Source of the DNA: Melastoma dodecandrum
Taxonomy: Eukaryota > Streptophyta > Magnoliopsida > Myrtales > Melastomataceae
Direction: 5' to 3'
DNA: 64,000 bases
Assembly: GCA_029817715.1 (NCBI GenBank)
Contig: JARUPY010000387.1
Span: 1,488,001 to 1,552,000 of the forward strand
Position 1 is the stretch's first letter. The number at the start of each line of letters is the position of its first letter. The position numbers and the translations under genes were made by a program. Shown piece after piece: positions 45,646 through 57,318 of the stretch. The notes under the pieces were generated by a model that was not told the DNA's origin, made no database searches, and saw only the letters and a list, made by a program, of their open reading frames with translations.

Positions 45646-47448
45646 CTACCTGATTAAACTAGCAAACACAAATGCATTCCACAGGCTGTGCAATAGCATG
45701 GAAGGGACCAGGTTCCGCGACCGAGTGAACAGGACCCCCATCACCACCCCCAAGAAGATTAGTGGAAGCATCCTCTGCACGTTGAAGTGAGCCAAGGCGA
45801 ACGCGACCGAGCTGACCATTATGGCGCACCAGACGGGCATGTATCTCGTGAGGGACGGCAGGAGGAAACCCCGGAATACTATCTCTTCCCAAACAGGAGC
45901 GCAGACTGTGACTACGGCCGCGTACAGGGCCATCGCCACGGGATCCCGCGCCAAGATCGATTGCTCGACGCTAGACATGGTGACTGGGGTGGAAGGCAGT
46001 ATGGGGAGGATGTCGAGGTTGATTTGTGAGAGACGGTTCACTACGGGAAACATCAAGCACCCTAAGGCGACGTCCCAGTGCCACTTGCCTCTCAGGCTGA
46101 ATCTGAACCAGTCCGGAGGAAGCGGATAAAATCTCAAGAGACAGCGGTGGAGGATGGCTATCCCGGCAATACCCTCGGCAACGTCAGTCAAGAGGCTGTA
46201 GAGTGCTTGTCCCCTAAACGTAAGTGCCTCTTTGTTGAAACCAGCCATTTGCACCAAGAATGGGAGTACCCATGTTCCAATGAACCAAAAAGAAGTGACC
46301 CACAGAACCATAACCTGCATCAATGCGACAGAATGAAGTTTCACATCGATACAAACTACAGAGTACACGATATATATTTGCTTCACGGATTACTTAACAT
46401 CACACTCTAATCGAAATAAAGACAGACTCCTCTTCAAGAGGTCACATAAGCAGGTCAATAACGTCCACTTCAATCAAGAACAAAGGAATTAATTTCCTTT
46501 CTTAACATAGGAACCAAAAGGAGAAAATAAAATCAATGCCCGTCTACTCACTGAAAAAGAGAGAAATGTCGAAGTAGTGTACCTGCAACACAGTCTCCGC
46601 CTTCCATGGCACAGACCACTGCTTTCCTATGGCTCTAAAGAATACACGCGAGGCCTAAAACAAGAACCAGTTGTCATTCTCCCATACTTGGACAATAACA
46701 CATACTCACTGCACATGCAAAAGCTAACATATTCATCTTTTCTAGTACCCCGACAAGTTTCATCTTGATCATCTCATCTCTATCTAAAAGGCTTCCCAAG
46801 CACAATCCACAACCCTGACTTCCAAATATTTCCAAACGGTAGCATCAAGCCTCTCCTATCCCTTAATCCTAAGATTATAAATAACATGCTTAATCAAACA
46901 AAATGAAAACCACATTCCCGTCCTCTTTTGTTTGAATACAAACGTTCAAGGATGTGAGAATGACAACATGTATTTAGAAAAAGGAAGCTACCTCTCTAAA
47001 CCTCTCTTTCCATTCCCTTTTTACAGACACTTCGGGATTCAGTCCATGCTTGGCACATTCTTCCGGTATCACATTTCCGTTCCCTATTAAACTACACTCC
47101 TTCCATTCTGGACCCGAGTTCTGGTCCCGGTCCCGGTCCTGGCCCCTAAAGCAAGAAATTCTCCAATTCTGCAATATCAAACACATCATAGGGTGAAGGA
47201 ACAACACGGTGAACCGAATAATCAATAAGCTATTCCAAAGCAATTCCAAGTTCAAGATTCAGAAACAAGTGCCCCAAACAACTCACGCTTCTCGAAGAAT
47301 TACAACGCAAGTGCAGGAGCCAAGCCCTCGTCGGCAGAACCAAAGACGAAGGAGGCTGCCGGTAACGAACCCCGACTCGACCTGCGGGCGGCGAAATCAA
47401 CCAGGGGCGTTTGGAGGCAAGAGAATGAGAGAAACAGGCGCTCAACAT
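45646..47448 (-). CDS. CPBP-family intramembrane protease (CAAX/ABI), likely plastid
   Basis: Four exons, 47448-47287, 47168-46992, 46654-46583 and 46314-45646, give 359 residues. The first 50 or so residues are rich in Ser, Arg and Leu and poor in acids, as in a chloroplast transit peptide; I use the ATG at 47448 although one lies 14 codons upstream in frame. The C-terminal half has six or so hydrophobic segments and the CPBP signature: EEIVFRG (the EExxxR catalytic motif), FALAHFN and HSLWNAF, matching the Pfam Rce1/ABI family. The role of plant plastid members is not well known; prenyl-protein cleavage is not implied by the fold alone. Exon 2 adds a hydrophilic linker. A copia element begins 328 bases upstream. 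Confidence 0.9.
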
Positions 47449-47775
47449 CAGACTCCCCAACAGAACCCAATCCAAAATCAAGCCGGACACAATCTTGGGC
47501 TAAAATTGTTCTTTACATCACTCCGATCGAACAAATCCCAATCCGATTTCTGGGTATTTTCCCAAAAAGAGGGATCTTTCTGCCAACAACCACTAACTCA
47601 TACAAGGTGGAAGGTGGGTTTGATTAATCGCCGGTGTTGGGACAACCGAAACGGGGATTCCTTTTGAATAGTCGGTGGATTATAGGGTTAGGTATTGAAA
47701 TTGGGATGTTGGGAAAATTGGGGGAGAATGACTCGAAATTCAATCAAGGCAGCAAATTGGGATATGGGCCGGAGA

Positions 47776-48068
47776 CGAAGGTTTGGCTAAACGACGGAGA
47801 ACAACATCGTTTTTCATATATCAGGCGGAACAATAACCCAACAGTAAGTAAAGGGAGAATTATCCTTTCGTACATTTTTTTGTCCTGCACTGTACACTTC
47901 TTAACAAACAAGTCTATTAATCTTTTACCCATTTTATTTACAAACTTATAAGGCTATCAGCCTAATAACAACAAGCCTTTTCAGCCTGGCCCCCTCACTT
48001 CTTTTCTGTTCAAAGCCCAGCTTCCTTATTCTTTCTTTAGCAGCTCAGCTTCCACGCATCTGTCCACA
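47776..48068 (-). repeat. 3' LTR of copia element 2
   Basis: Diverged copy of 52628-52947; lacks a block of about 15 bases near its left end. Confidence 0.85.
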
Positions 48069-51000
48069 CTCCCCTTCAAGATCGGAGTCATAAATATTCT
48101 TCATTCCCATATTTTCTAGAAGCAAATTCTGCCTTCCAGGATGAAGTGCCTTTGTAAATATGTCCGCTAATTGCTGCTGAGTTCTGAGATGTAAAACGTT
48201 GTTAATACCATGTTCAAGCTTCTCTCTAACGAAATGCAGATCCATCTCCAAGTGTTTCGTTCGCTCATGAAATACTGGATTTCCATTGATGTATATAGCC
48301 GACTCACAATGAAGTGGAACAGGTAGGTTGGTGTCTATTCCAAAATCCTTCAACAATGCAATCGGCCATAACACTTCTACAGTTGTGGTTGCTATCGCCC
48401 TGTATTCAACCTCCGGGGAGCTTCTCGAAACTTTCGTTTGTTTCTTTGACTTCCAGCTTAGTAGTGAATTCCCCAGAAAGATTGCAAGTCCTATAGTTGA
48501 CTTGCGTGTGTCAATGCATCCACCCCAATCACTATTCGACTTGGCTTCAAGCTTAGGTGCTTCTTTATTTGAAAAGAGCAACCATTTTCCCGGTGTACTC
48601 TTCAGATATCTGAGGACTTGGTTCGCTGCATCCCAATGTCCCTTTGATGGTTTGTCCATGAACTGAGCTAGTGTATGAACTGTGAAAGATAAATCTGGTC
48701 TTGTAATTCCCAGATATATCAGTCTTCCTATCAGCCTTCTGTACGCACTTGCTTCCACAACTTCCTCATCTTCTTCTCGTCCCAGCTTCAGATTAGGTGA
48801 CATTGGAATGTTACAAGGCTTTACTCCCAGCTTTCCCATATCCTCTAACAATCGCAAAGCATAGTTTCTCTGTGAAACAAATATACCTTCTTTAGATCTC
48901 GCTATTTCCAGCCCCAGGAAATATCTCAACACTCCTAGATCCCTCACTTTAAAGTATTGCAGCAAATACTCCCTGAGCCCATCAATAAGATCATCACACG
49001 AAGCTGCAATAGCCATGTCATCTACATAAATCAACACAGCAATGAACCCTCTCTACTCTTGCTTAGTAAATAAAGTGTAGTCTGACTTGGACTGTCTAAA
49101 ACCATCAGCCAACGGACAAGATGATAGCTTGTCCTTCTATTGCCTTGATGCTTGTTTTAAGCCATACAAGGCCTTCTTAAGCTTGCGAACCATTTTCCCA
49201 GTACACTTCTCCCATTGAATGTCCAAACCTTCTGGCACATCCATATAAACTTCCTCAAGTAGATCACCATTTAAAAAAGCATTGTGAATGTCAAACTGAC
49301 GTAAACTCCAATTCTGCATAGATGCAAGAGCTAGAAATATGCGTATGGAAGTGTGTTTAGCCACTGGACTGAAAGTCAGACCCTTCTCTTTGTGTGTAAC
49401 CTTTTGCAACCAACCTTGCCTTGTGGCGTTCCACTGTTCCATCTGCCTTTAGTTTTGTTTTAAACACCCACTTGCAACCAATTATCCGATGACCTGAAGG
49501 TAGAGGAACTATCTCCCATATGCCATTCTCCTGAAGGGCCTGTAGTTCAGCTGCCATTGCTTCTTGCCAGTGTGAAATACTACTAGCCTCTCTATAGTCA
49601 CAAGGTTCAGAGTAATGCTCCAAAGACAATAGGTAAGTCTTATAAGGTTTGGACAGTCGTGAATAAGATATATATGGCTCAATTGGGTAAAGGTTAGAAT
49701 AGGGTAACAAGATGGAATGAACTGACCTGCTGTGCATCTCAGATGACTCAGGACTTGCTTGTTGTGAAGAGAGGTTATGATGATAGTCGCTGAGATAACT
49801 AGGAACTTTTCTGTCTTTTGTACTTCTTCACAAAATAGAATCTAAATGAATTATGTTTGATGGAATGTGTGTATGCTCTAACTTTTCTGGATTGGTATGC
49901 TGTTCTAGCCCAAATGCAGGATCGGCATGAGATACGCTGTCTGATGGACAAACAGTATGATCGGATGCATCATGAATGTCATGTTTATGCCAAGATGATG
50001 CAGCAGAAGTTTGTGCCGGAAAAGATGGCAAAACTAATGATTTTGTGGATGAATGCACATTTTGTTGTAATTTGAAAGGAAAGATTGACTCATGAAAGAC
50101 TACATCTCTAGATATCACTACTGTTTGCTTGTTTAGATCAAATAGATAATACCCTTTGACTCCAAGAGAATAACCAAGAAAGACACAAGTTCATGCTCTT
50201 TTGTCAAGTTTATTTTTGTCATGTGACTGTGTACATGCAAAGCACAGCGACCCAAACACCCTCAAATTCTGATATATAGGACTTTTATGAAACAGTTTCT
50301 CATATGGTGTTTTGTGTTGTAGAACTTTACTAGGCAGCCGGTTAATGATATGTGTTGCAGCTAGTAATGCATATCCCCAGAAGTACAGAGGCATATTTGC
50401 CTGGAACAACTGAGTTCTGGTCACTTCTAGCAAATGTTGGTGTTTGCGATCTGCAACACCATTTTGCTGTGGTGTTTCTACACAAGAAGTCTGATGTATT
50501 ATGCCATGTGTCTTATAGAAGTCTGTCATGAAAAACTCAGAGCCATTGTCACTCCTAATCCCTTTAATCTTTGCTTGAAACTGTGTTTCTACAAAACTGT
50601 AAAAGTTTTGTAACAAATTCCTAACTTCTGCCTTTCTTTGCATCAGAAACACCCAGGTCACTAGGTGAAAATTAATCAACAATGGTCAGAAAGAACCGAT
50701 ATCCTCCTAATGCTGTGGCTGAACAGGGACCCCATATATCACGGTGCAATAAATCAAAAGGAGCTGCACTTTGTATTCTACTGGTTGGAAAAACCAACCT
50801 TTTTTGTTTAGCTTTATGACAAACCGTACAAGCATTGTTATGTAATACTGTAATATTTGGTTCTAACAACTTCAAAAGGTATTTTGTCTTGTGCAACATG
50901 TCCTAGTCTTAAATGCAAGAGATCGAAGCTATCTAGGCTAGTGCAATGCCTAACTGTGCTAAAAACATGTAGTGTGTTTGATGCACATAACTGAGCAAGT

Positions 51001-51660
51001 TGATGATGCATGTTTGAAGTGTTTCTAAATTGCTTGTTTCCAGTCATCTCCTCGACCACATACAAGCCTCCTCTTCTTTTAACAAGTCCAATCGTTATCC
51101 AATTACGCAAGTCCTGGATAAAACAACAATTGTGTGACAGAACAAGACAAATATATGGTCTTTTAGTAAGTTTGTTGGCTGAGATAAGATTAAATTGGAA
51201 TTCTGGTACGAAAAGTACATCCTCCAGAATAAGAGTTGAATTCAAATGTACTACCCCTATGTGTGTGGCAATAACTGTGGTATTATTTGGAAGATGAATA
51301 TGTAATGATGGGTTCAATTGTTGATAGTTAGAAAAGCAAGTGAGATTGGAAACAACATGATCTGTTGCTCCTGTATCCAGAATCCAATTTCAAGGTTTGC
51401 CCGAATGGCTTTGCTATGAAAAGACATGGTAGATATGGTACTTGAAAAGGTTGTAGAAGGGACAGAAGATGTAGATGGCTGACCAGATTGTCTGCGGGGA
51501 ACCAGGGCATTAGATTGGCTATTTTCTTCCACACTTAGCAATGACAACAGCTTTTGAACTTGGTTCCCAGTCAGGTTTAATTGTGAAAGCTACAGCACAT
51601 CAGATGCTCCTCCTCCATTCTTGACCAGATTAACTGTCCTTCTATTATCTCCCCCTTGAT
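48045..51660 (-). pseudogene. copia element 2 pol region, disrupted
   Basis: RNase H and the end of RT are open from YVDD (49023) down to 48045, including YFLGLEIA, RYLKSTPGKWLLF and the FHERTKHLEMDLHFVRE block. Upstream, RT ([19 protein letters not shown]), integrase (RSDNGSEF, TPQQNGVADRKHQHLLE) and the pre-integrase zinc segment (HLRLGHVA) are spread over several frames, with stops between them. Not functional. Confidence 0.9.
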
Positions 51661-51666
51661 ATCTCA

Positions 51667-52451
51667 TCATGCTTCTTCCTCAGCCTCTGCCTCCTCTGGT
51701 GCTAGCCGGAAAGCCAACCAGGAAATAACATTCCCACTTGATGTGCCCCTTTTTCCACAGTTAGCACAGACAATGTCTGGATTAATCCTCCTCTTTCCAG
51801 CATACTTCACCTGACTTGACTCCACCACCTTCTCTGCTACATGCTCAGTCTTTGCAACTGTTGTTGCTGCTACTGGATGCACAAACGTCATATTTTCTTC
51901 ACTTCTCATAGTTCTCTGCAACTCATCTCGTTGTACTATGTTGTATGCTTCTCCTAATGTGGGAAACGATTTCCTCAGAAGTATTTGTGTCCTCAGGCCT
52001 TCATACTCTCTACTTAGCCCGTTTAAGAATTTAAACACCATATCATTTTGTTGTTGCTCCTATTCTCTCGTTGCCAACCACATTCACACTTCCCGCATTC
52101 ACAGAACGGGACAGGTTGATAAACTCTAAGCTCTCTTAAAATTGAGAGCATTTCATTGTAGAACCCAGAGACTGTCTTGACTCCCTGCACCAAACCATGG
52201 TATTGAGACTGCAATTGACAGATTTTCGAGTCATCTGGTTCCCCATACCTTTCCTTCAACTCTTCCCATATCTCCTTCGCTGTGTTGAGATAGAAAATGG
52301 TCGACGCAATCGAGGCTGAAACTGATTTATGCAGCCAAGCCTTTACTAGATTGTCACAGCGAATCCAAGCAGAAAACAAAGCACTATTTGCAGCAAGTTT
52401 CTCTGTCTTCCCATCAATAAATCCCAATTTATTTTTGATCGATAGTGCCAA
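51667..52451 (-). pseudogene. copia element 2 gag region, disrupted
   Basis: UBN2-type gag segment (LGFIDGKTEK, AKEIWEELKERYGE) running into a second frame with FLNGLSREYEGLR and a partial zinc knuckle (CANCGKRG); the frame breaks around 52030. Confidence 0.88.
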
Positions 52452-52627
52452 CTCTACTGACCTTCTCCATGATGGGTAATTTCATTCCGTTAGTTCAGGG
52501 GAGACAATATTCACCACCTGCAAGTCTGTAGAGTTCACAAAGAACGGCGACTAGGGGCTATCCATCAACTCTAGCGCCATCCGTCGTCTTCACCGCACCT
52601 CCGGCAAGTCGCCGCACTCTGATACCA

Positions 52628-52947
52628 TGAAGGTTTGGCTAAACGACGGAGAACATCATCACCCAAGTCACATCGTTTTTCATATCTGCAACGGAACAAC
52701 AACCCAACAGAACAAGAAGGAAAATTGTTCTTTCGTACATTTTTTGGTGCTGCACTGCACACCTCATAACAAACTAACAAATTAGGCTATTACTCTTTTA
52801 CCCTTTCTATTTATAAACTTATAAGGCTTTCAGCCTTATAACAATAAGCCTCGTTTCTCCTGTCAGCCTGCCCCCTCACTTCTTTTCTGTTCAAAGCCCA
52901 GCTTCCTTATTCTTTCTCCAGCGGCTCAGCTTCCACGCACCTGTACA
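52628..52947 (-). repeat. 5' LTR of copia element 2
   Basis: Begins TGT and ends CA on the minus strand; abuts the primer-binding site. Confidence 0.88.
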
Positions 52948-53751
52948 CGGGAGAAGGGAGGATTGGAAATGTGATGGAGAATCATCCCCTCTAGCAGCGG
53001 ACAATTACCCTTTCAATGAACCCCGGGCGAAGTCTCTTGCAATGATGCCGTTGGCCTCAGGACAACCTCAACTGACAACCAACCCTTTTTTAAGGATCGG
53101 AACTGACACTCGTTGGATACTCAAAACTAATGTGAGAACAAGTACGACTCCCCCGTCTTTACATCGATTTACAGTTAGGTTTTTTTACTAAATACGGTCG
53201 CTCCTAAATTGCGATTTTAAATCCATATATTGGAGGGGAGGGAAAAAAAACGTGATGCACGTGGGATATTTTTCTCAATTGATTGTTGACATTATTACAA
53301 TATCAAGGCGCAGGTCCCTTTCGTTTCCTATAAAGAAATAAAAAAAGTGGGAAGCAGATCCAACAAACTTGTCTTGGTTAGATTGTGGAGACCCTTTCCA
53401 TCTGTTACTCCAGCCGACCACTGTTCGAAGACTGTGTGTTGAAGTCAGCACTGAAGTCATCTTTCTATCCACATGTGAAATGGAATGGGAGATCGGGAGG
53501 ATGTTGGTGGACTTGCAGATCTTGTTTTTGTTGTCCTGACATGGAGGATGTAAGAAGTTAGGGAGGATAACTGTTGTTGGGATTCCGACATCTCCCTCCC
53601 CCACCTCACCTTACCTACCAACCCTGAAGGATATTTGTAAGAACATACCAACGTGGATCTGAGTCATCAAAGCCATACTAGTCAAAGAGGGATTGGTCTC
53701 ACTTGAAGCCTCTCCCCTTTTGATGATGCTGTTCCATCTACACCTTCGCCT
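52948..53751. other. Intergenic, no gene seen
   Basis: Flank between element 2 and the HAK pseudogene; part may be the former 3' end of that gene. No supported coding segment. Confidence 0.45.
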
Positions 53752-55999
53752 TCAATGAGTTTGGTTATCACGAGGGAACGAGTAAAACGTGCGAACGGGG
53801 GGTGTTGGGGCCACCAGGGGGCTCCTGCTGTTAGTCCTCAGGAACGCAAACACCCCGTTTATCAGGAACTTCTTCAGCGACGACGAGCTCGACTTTGCTT
53901 TTATCTTCCCGTGGCCTAGCACGTACGTTATCCCCGCGTGCTGTGCTTCCACTAGGTGGGTCAGCTCTTCCCTGGCCTCGTTGTCCCTGAACTTGGTCTC
54001 CATCAGCTCGAAACGGTATATCCTCCGTCGGAGGAGATCGAACGACTCCTTCACGTATGTTGTCTGGAGTTTCTGCAGCGCGGGGGACTTGCTGCTCCAG
54101 GCCAAGTCCGATGACCCCGAACTGTAGAGGTTAAGATCGTGTCCCCTCGATAAGGACTTCGATAACCGGGTCCCGAACCTACCCGATGTCCTGACTACGG
54201 CCATCCACCCATCCAGGGACACATCAACCGTCCCCAGACCTTCCGACTCGAGTTGGACGAACTCGGCTATGCTCATGATGATGTCGTTCTCCATCTCCTC
54301 TTACTTTCAGAAGACGTCCTTGTAACCGTTACGGACAATGCATCGGTAGAGTCTGTACGACTTGGGTCCTACACGACCCACGAGGTACCTCTCCTTGTCG
54401 GGGACGTGAGGTGCCGGTACTGTCTTGACACGAACAAAGACTACGACCTGGTACAATGCCGGTAAGTTGCTCAGGAATTGAGCAAAAGTGGAGGGGATTC
54501 CACTTGCGTGCTTGTAGAAGAGGCCTATTTCGGGGACACTGAGGACTCCGAGACTTGGCCTGTTTGTCAGAATCCATTTTATGGGGAGTCATGATAATAC
54601 CTCTTTCGGGTGCCATAGTTCCACACGTACATTACGAAGGTGAAAAGCGCCGATAGGAGAAGAGTGAACCACCCAGCTTTGTGAAGTTAGAGGTTCGCCG
54701 ATGTAAGGAAGACCGTCTCCTCTCTCCACAACGCCAAATGAAAGAAAGAATAGAACCGAGATGTTTATGCCATACGAGATTGATTCGAGGGACACTATCC
54801 ATGATGTGATGAGTGCCACAGTGGTGCTCGTGGTCCCTGTAATCAAGAACAAAGCATGAAAAATGAACATGAAATGACGCTAATGGCATTTTTCACTGGG
54901 ACGACTCACCATATGCAATTGCTACGTGATTCAGATACCTGAAACTGGTGGTAATGGCCAAACACATAACCATCAGTATCCAGTTTACCTCCGGAATGTA
55001 TATGCTACCCTGGACCCATCGTGTGGTATGAAGAACTTTGACGAAGCAACCGGGCGACTGGCTTTACTTGATTATCGAGCAGGAGCTCGATATAACAGCC
55101 TGACTAGCCATAATAGCAGCCAAAGTTCCAAGCAGGAAGAATAGCCAAAAAAGCATGTTGCGAAACAAATAGCCCGATTATCACAACAGACGCGATTGAC
55201 ACTAGATCTCCTGCAGATTAGTTCTGATTATAAACTGATCCAATATTGTGGATTAGAAATGGGCTGGTAGAGTCAGCCGTTTAGCCTTACCTTTATGCAG
55301 CGAATGTACGTGAACTTGCAACCCTTCGATAGATGACAGCACTGCAGAACGAAAAACAGAGGGCGTCAGTAAACCGAGTAATCGCCGATGGCAAAATCGC
55401 AGCATGATTTTAACGGAACATCACCGGAAACGGCCGGAGTGAAAACTCCCAGAGTGGTTATCGTGCTGGCACCTAACAGAACCAGGAGAAGTAAGCTAGT
55501 CTTTCTCCTCTTCAAGTGGTTGAACGATCGCCTCAACTTAGAAGACGGTGAATTCTTAAGTGAAAACCTCGTCTTAGTGTAAGTAGACAGCCCCTCTTCG
55601 GCCATTTGATAGGTAGGAAGCAAGCTAAATTTCGCGTGTCTACAAAGAAGAGAATACATGGCGAAGATCCCTCCTGCACAAGTCAGACATCCTGTACATT
55701 TACGGAGAGTCTTCTTTGAACTAAAAGCGATTCTCATCCTCCTTTCCCTTACCTTCGCCATTATCATCCGCTGTCAACAAGAGCACAGCATACTTGAACA
55801 GGGAAATCAAAGTCAGAGTCCAGAAAACCTGCGAGAAGGCACCAAACACCACGTCCGATCGGTGCTCCCTCAGGTTATCTGAAAACGTGACTTTATACAT
55901 GTACAGGGGCGAGATGCTCAAGTCGGAAAAAGCTGTGCCGAAGCATTTGTAAGCGAGAAGCAGCAGTCCTTTGTCCGGAATCGACGAAGGGCTCCCGAC
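53752..55999 (-). pseudogene. HAK/KUP/KT potassium transporter pseudogene
   Basis: Relic of a plasma-membrane K+ transporter, read right to left. Recognisable family blocks in order: [19 protein letters not shown] and [16 protein letters not shown] (about 55920-55730), GGIFAMYSLLCRHAK and the SSKLRRS/LLGAST segment (55680-55420), remnants of the middle helices (55200-54900), [18 protein letters not shown] and [14 protein letters not shown] (54780-54610), [37 protein letters not shown] and VRNGYKDV (54560-54310), then the C-terminal EAREELTHLVEAQHAGITYVLG and FLRTNSRSPLVA up to 53752. Breaks: frame changes near 54690 and 54600, and in-frame TGA (54309-54307) and TAA (54303-54301). The first exon of a normal gene is not found. 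The last 180 codons are still open. Confidence 0.88.
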
Positions 56000-57229
56000 C
56001 TACGAAATGGGACATAATCACACAACCAGAGAAACGCGGGCCAATCACGTCGAAATTCACCGGTACAGACAAACATGCGAATCACAAGAAGCATGCCCGG
56101 GAATACAGCATGCAAAAACCAATCCATGATTCCCGGGTCATCAACAAAACGATGGCATCGATCAAGCCAAGAACTGCAAATCACAGGGTAGGACGTCACC
56201 ATCTGATAACATCACGTAATGTGTACGCCCGCTAGGGAATGGAACGTTCGATCTGAGATCTGCAGAGAAGGGTTTCGTACGAGGTAGAGACGATGGTGGG
56301 GACAAAAAATCAAAATCCAAGCAGTCGGGGTGGGGGACGAAGGGAATCCACATGGGCTGATAACACTCTACATCTACGATGTGGGCTGATGTTTGGATTG
56401 TTGGGTTGTGTCAGAAGAGGAGGGGATGGATGGACCAAAACTCAAGATGGGGAGTTGGCCAATTTGAGAAATTACAAGAGCCACCTGAATGAAAACATGC
56501 CCTCCTTTTACTATCGATCACTTGATCAGCATCCAATTCCCTCCTCCTCAATCAATTCCTTGTCGTTGATTGGATGCCATCCTTGCCTTCTGTTCTCTCT
56601 GTGTGCGCGCAAATGCCATTCATTCATTCATTCCTTAAGAGGAGTAGGTTGAGGGTCTTATTTAGGGGAAGGATGGATTGTATTCGCATTTTAACATGGA
56701 ATATGTTCCATAAATCAATGCTACAAACACCCCCACATGATGACGAGTGCACGGATACTATCGCTTCCTCCCAGAGTTATATCTCATCCGTTGTGAACTA
56801 AGTCAGATATCTCTGAAGGCGCGGCTGACAGCGAACGAAAACAGGAAGCAATGCTGCGAGACGTGGTGATGTGGAACAACGTTCTAGATAGACGATGTCG
56901 ACGGGATTGCTGTAACGCCTCCCCCGCGAGATTTTTCGAGGGAACCGAACCCGGGAGGACTCCGAGCTTTCCAGATGCTAAATTCCTTCGTCCTTGCCTC
57001 ATGCATGTCAGAATTATCGAGGCTAAAAGCATCTTCTTATCTTCGGACAAGAAACTCTCTTAACGAAGCACCTAATGTGTTTTGTTCAATTATTTAAGGG
57101 CATTATTCTTCATCTTGCCCGCGCATCGCCAAATCCTCCTGACTTGACGTACTTTTTTGTTTACCTAGTTGCACCACAAAAGCATAGTTGCAATTGCACC
57201 ATCACCACTCACCCCCCCTTCTCCCACCC
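56000..57229. other. Intergenic between HAK relic and ALMT gene
   Basis: No gene that I can support; CATT repeats near 56617-56632. Confidence 0.5.
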
Positions 57230-57236
57230 TATATTA
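57230..57236 (+). promoter_or_regulatory. TATA-like box of ALMT gene
   Basis: TATATTA about 85 bases upstream of the ATG at 57319. Confidence 0.4.
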
Positions 57237-57318
57237 GCTTCTGCGGCCGCAACTCATCCTACACGGCAAATCAGATCAACTTCCTGAGTGTCCGAACTTC
57301 ATTTTCATCTTTGGAAGA

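Larger units (their letters stand above)
47776..52947 (-). mobile_element. Ty1/copia LTR retrotransposon, degenerate (element 2)
   Basis: LTRs at 47776-48068 and 52628-52947 flank a minus-strand gag-pol relic. The 5' LTR starts TGTACAG and ends CCTTCA, directly followed by the primer-binding site TGGTATCAGAGT (52627-52616). A polypurine tract (GAAGGGGAG) precedes the 3' LTR. The LTRs differ by many substitutions and several gaps (293 against 320 bases), so this insertion is older than element 1. Coding frames are broken in many places. The element lies upstream of the CPBP gene on the same strand. Confidence 0.93.

Noticed and set aside
47230..47490. Start of the CPBP protein at 47490
   Set aside because: The 14 extra residues (LILDWVLLGSL) do not resemble a transit peptide start; the ATG at 47448 begins a Ser/Arg-rich leader of plastid type. 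This is a judgement, not proof.
53752..54294. 180-codon frame as an independent protein
   Set aside because: It is the C-terminal domain of a HAK/KUP transporter continuing, in the same frame, a broken upstream coding region; treated as part of the pseudogene.
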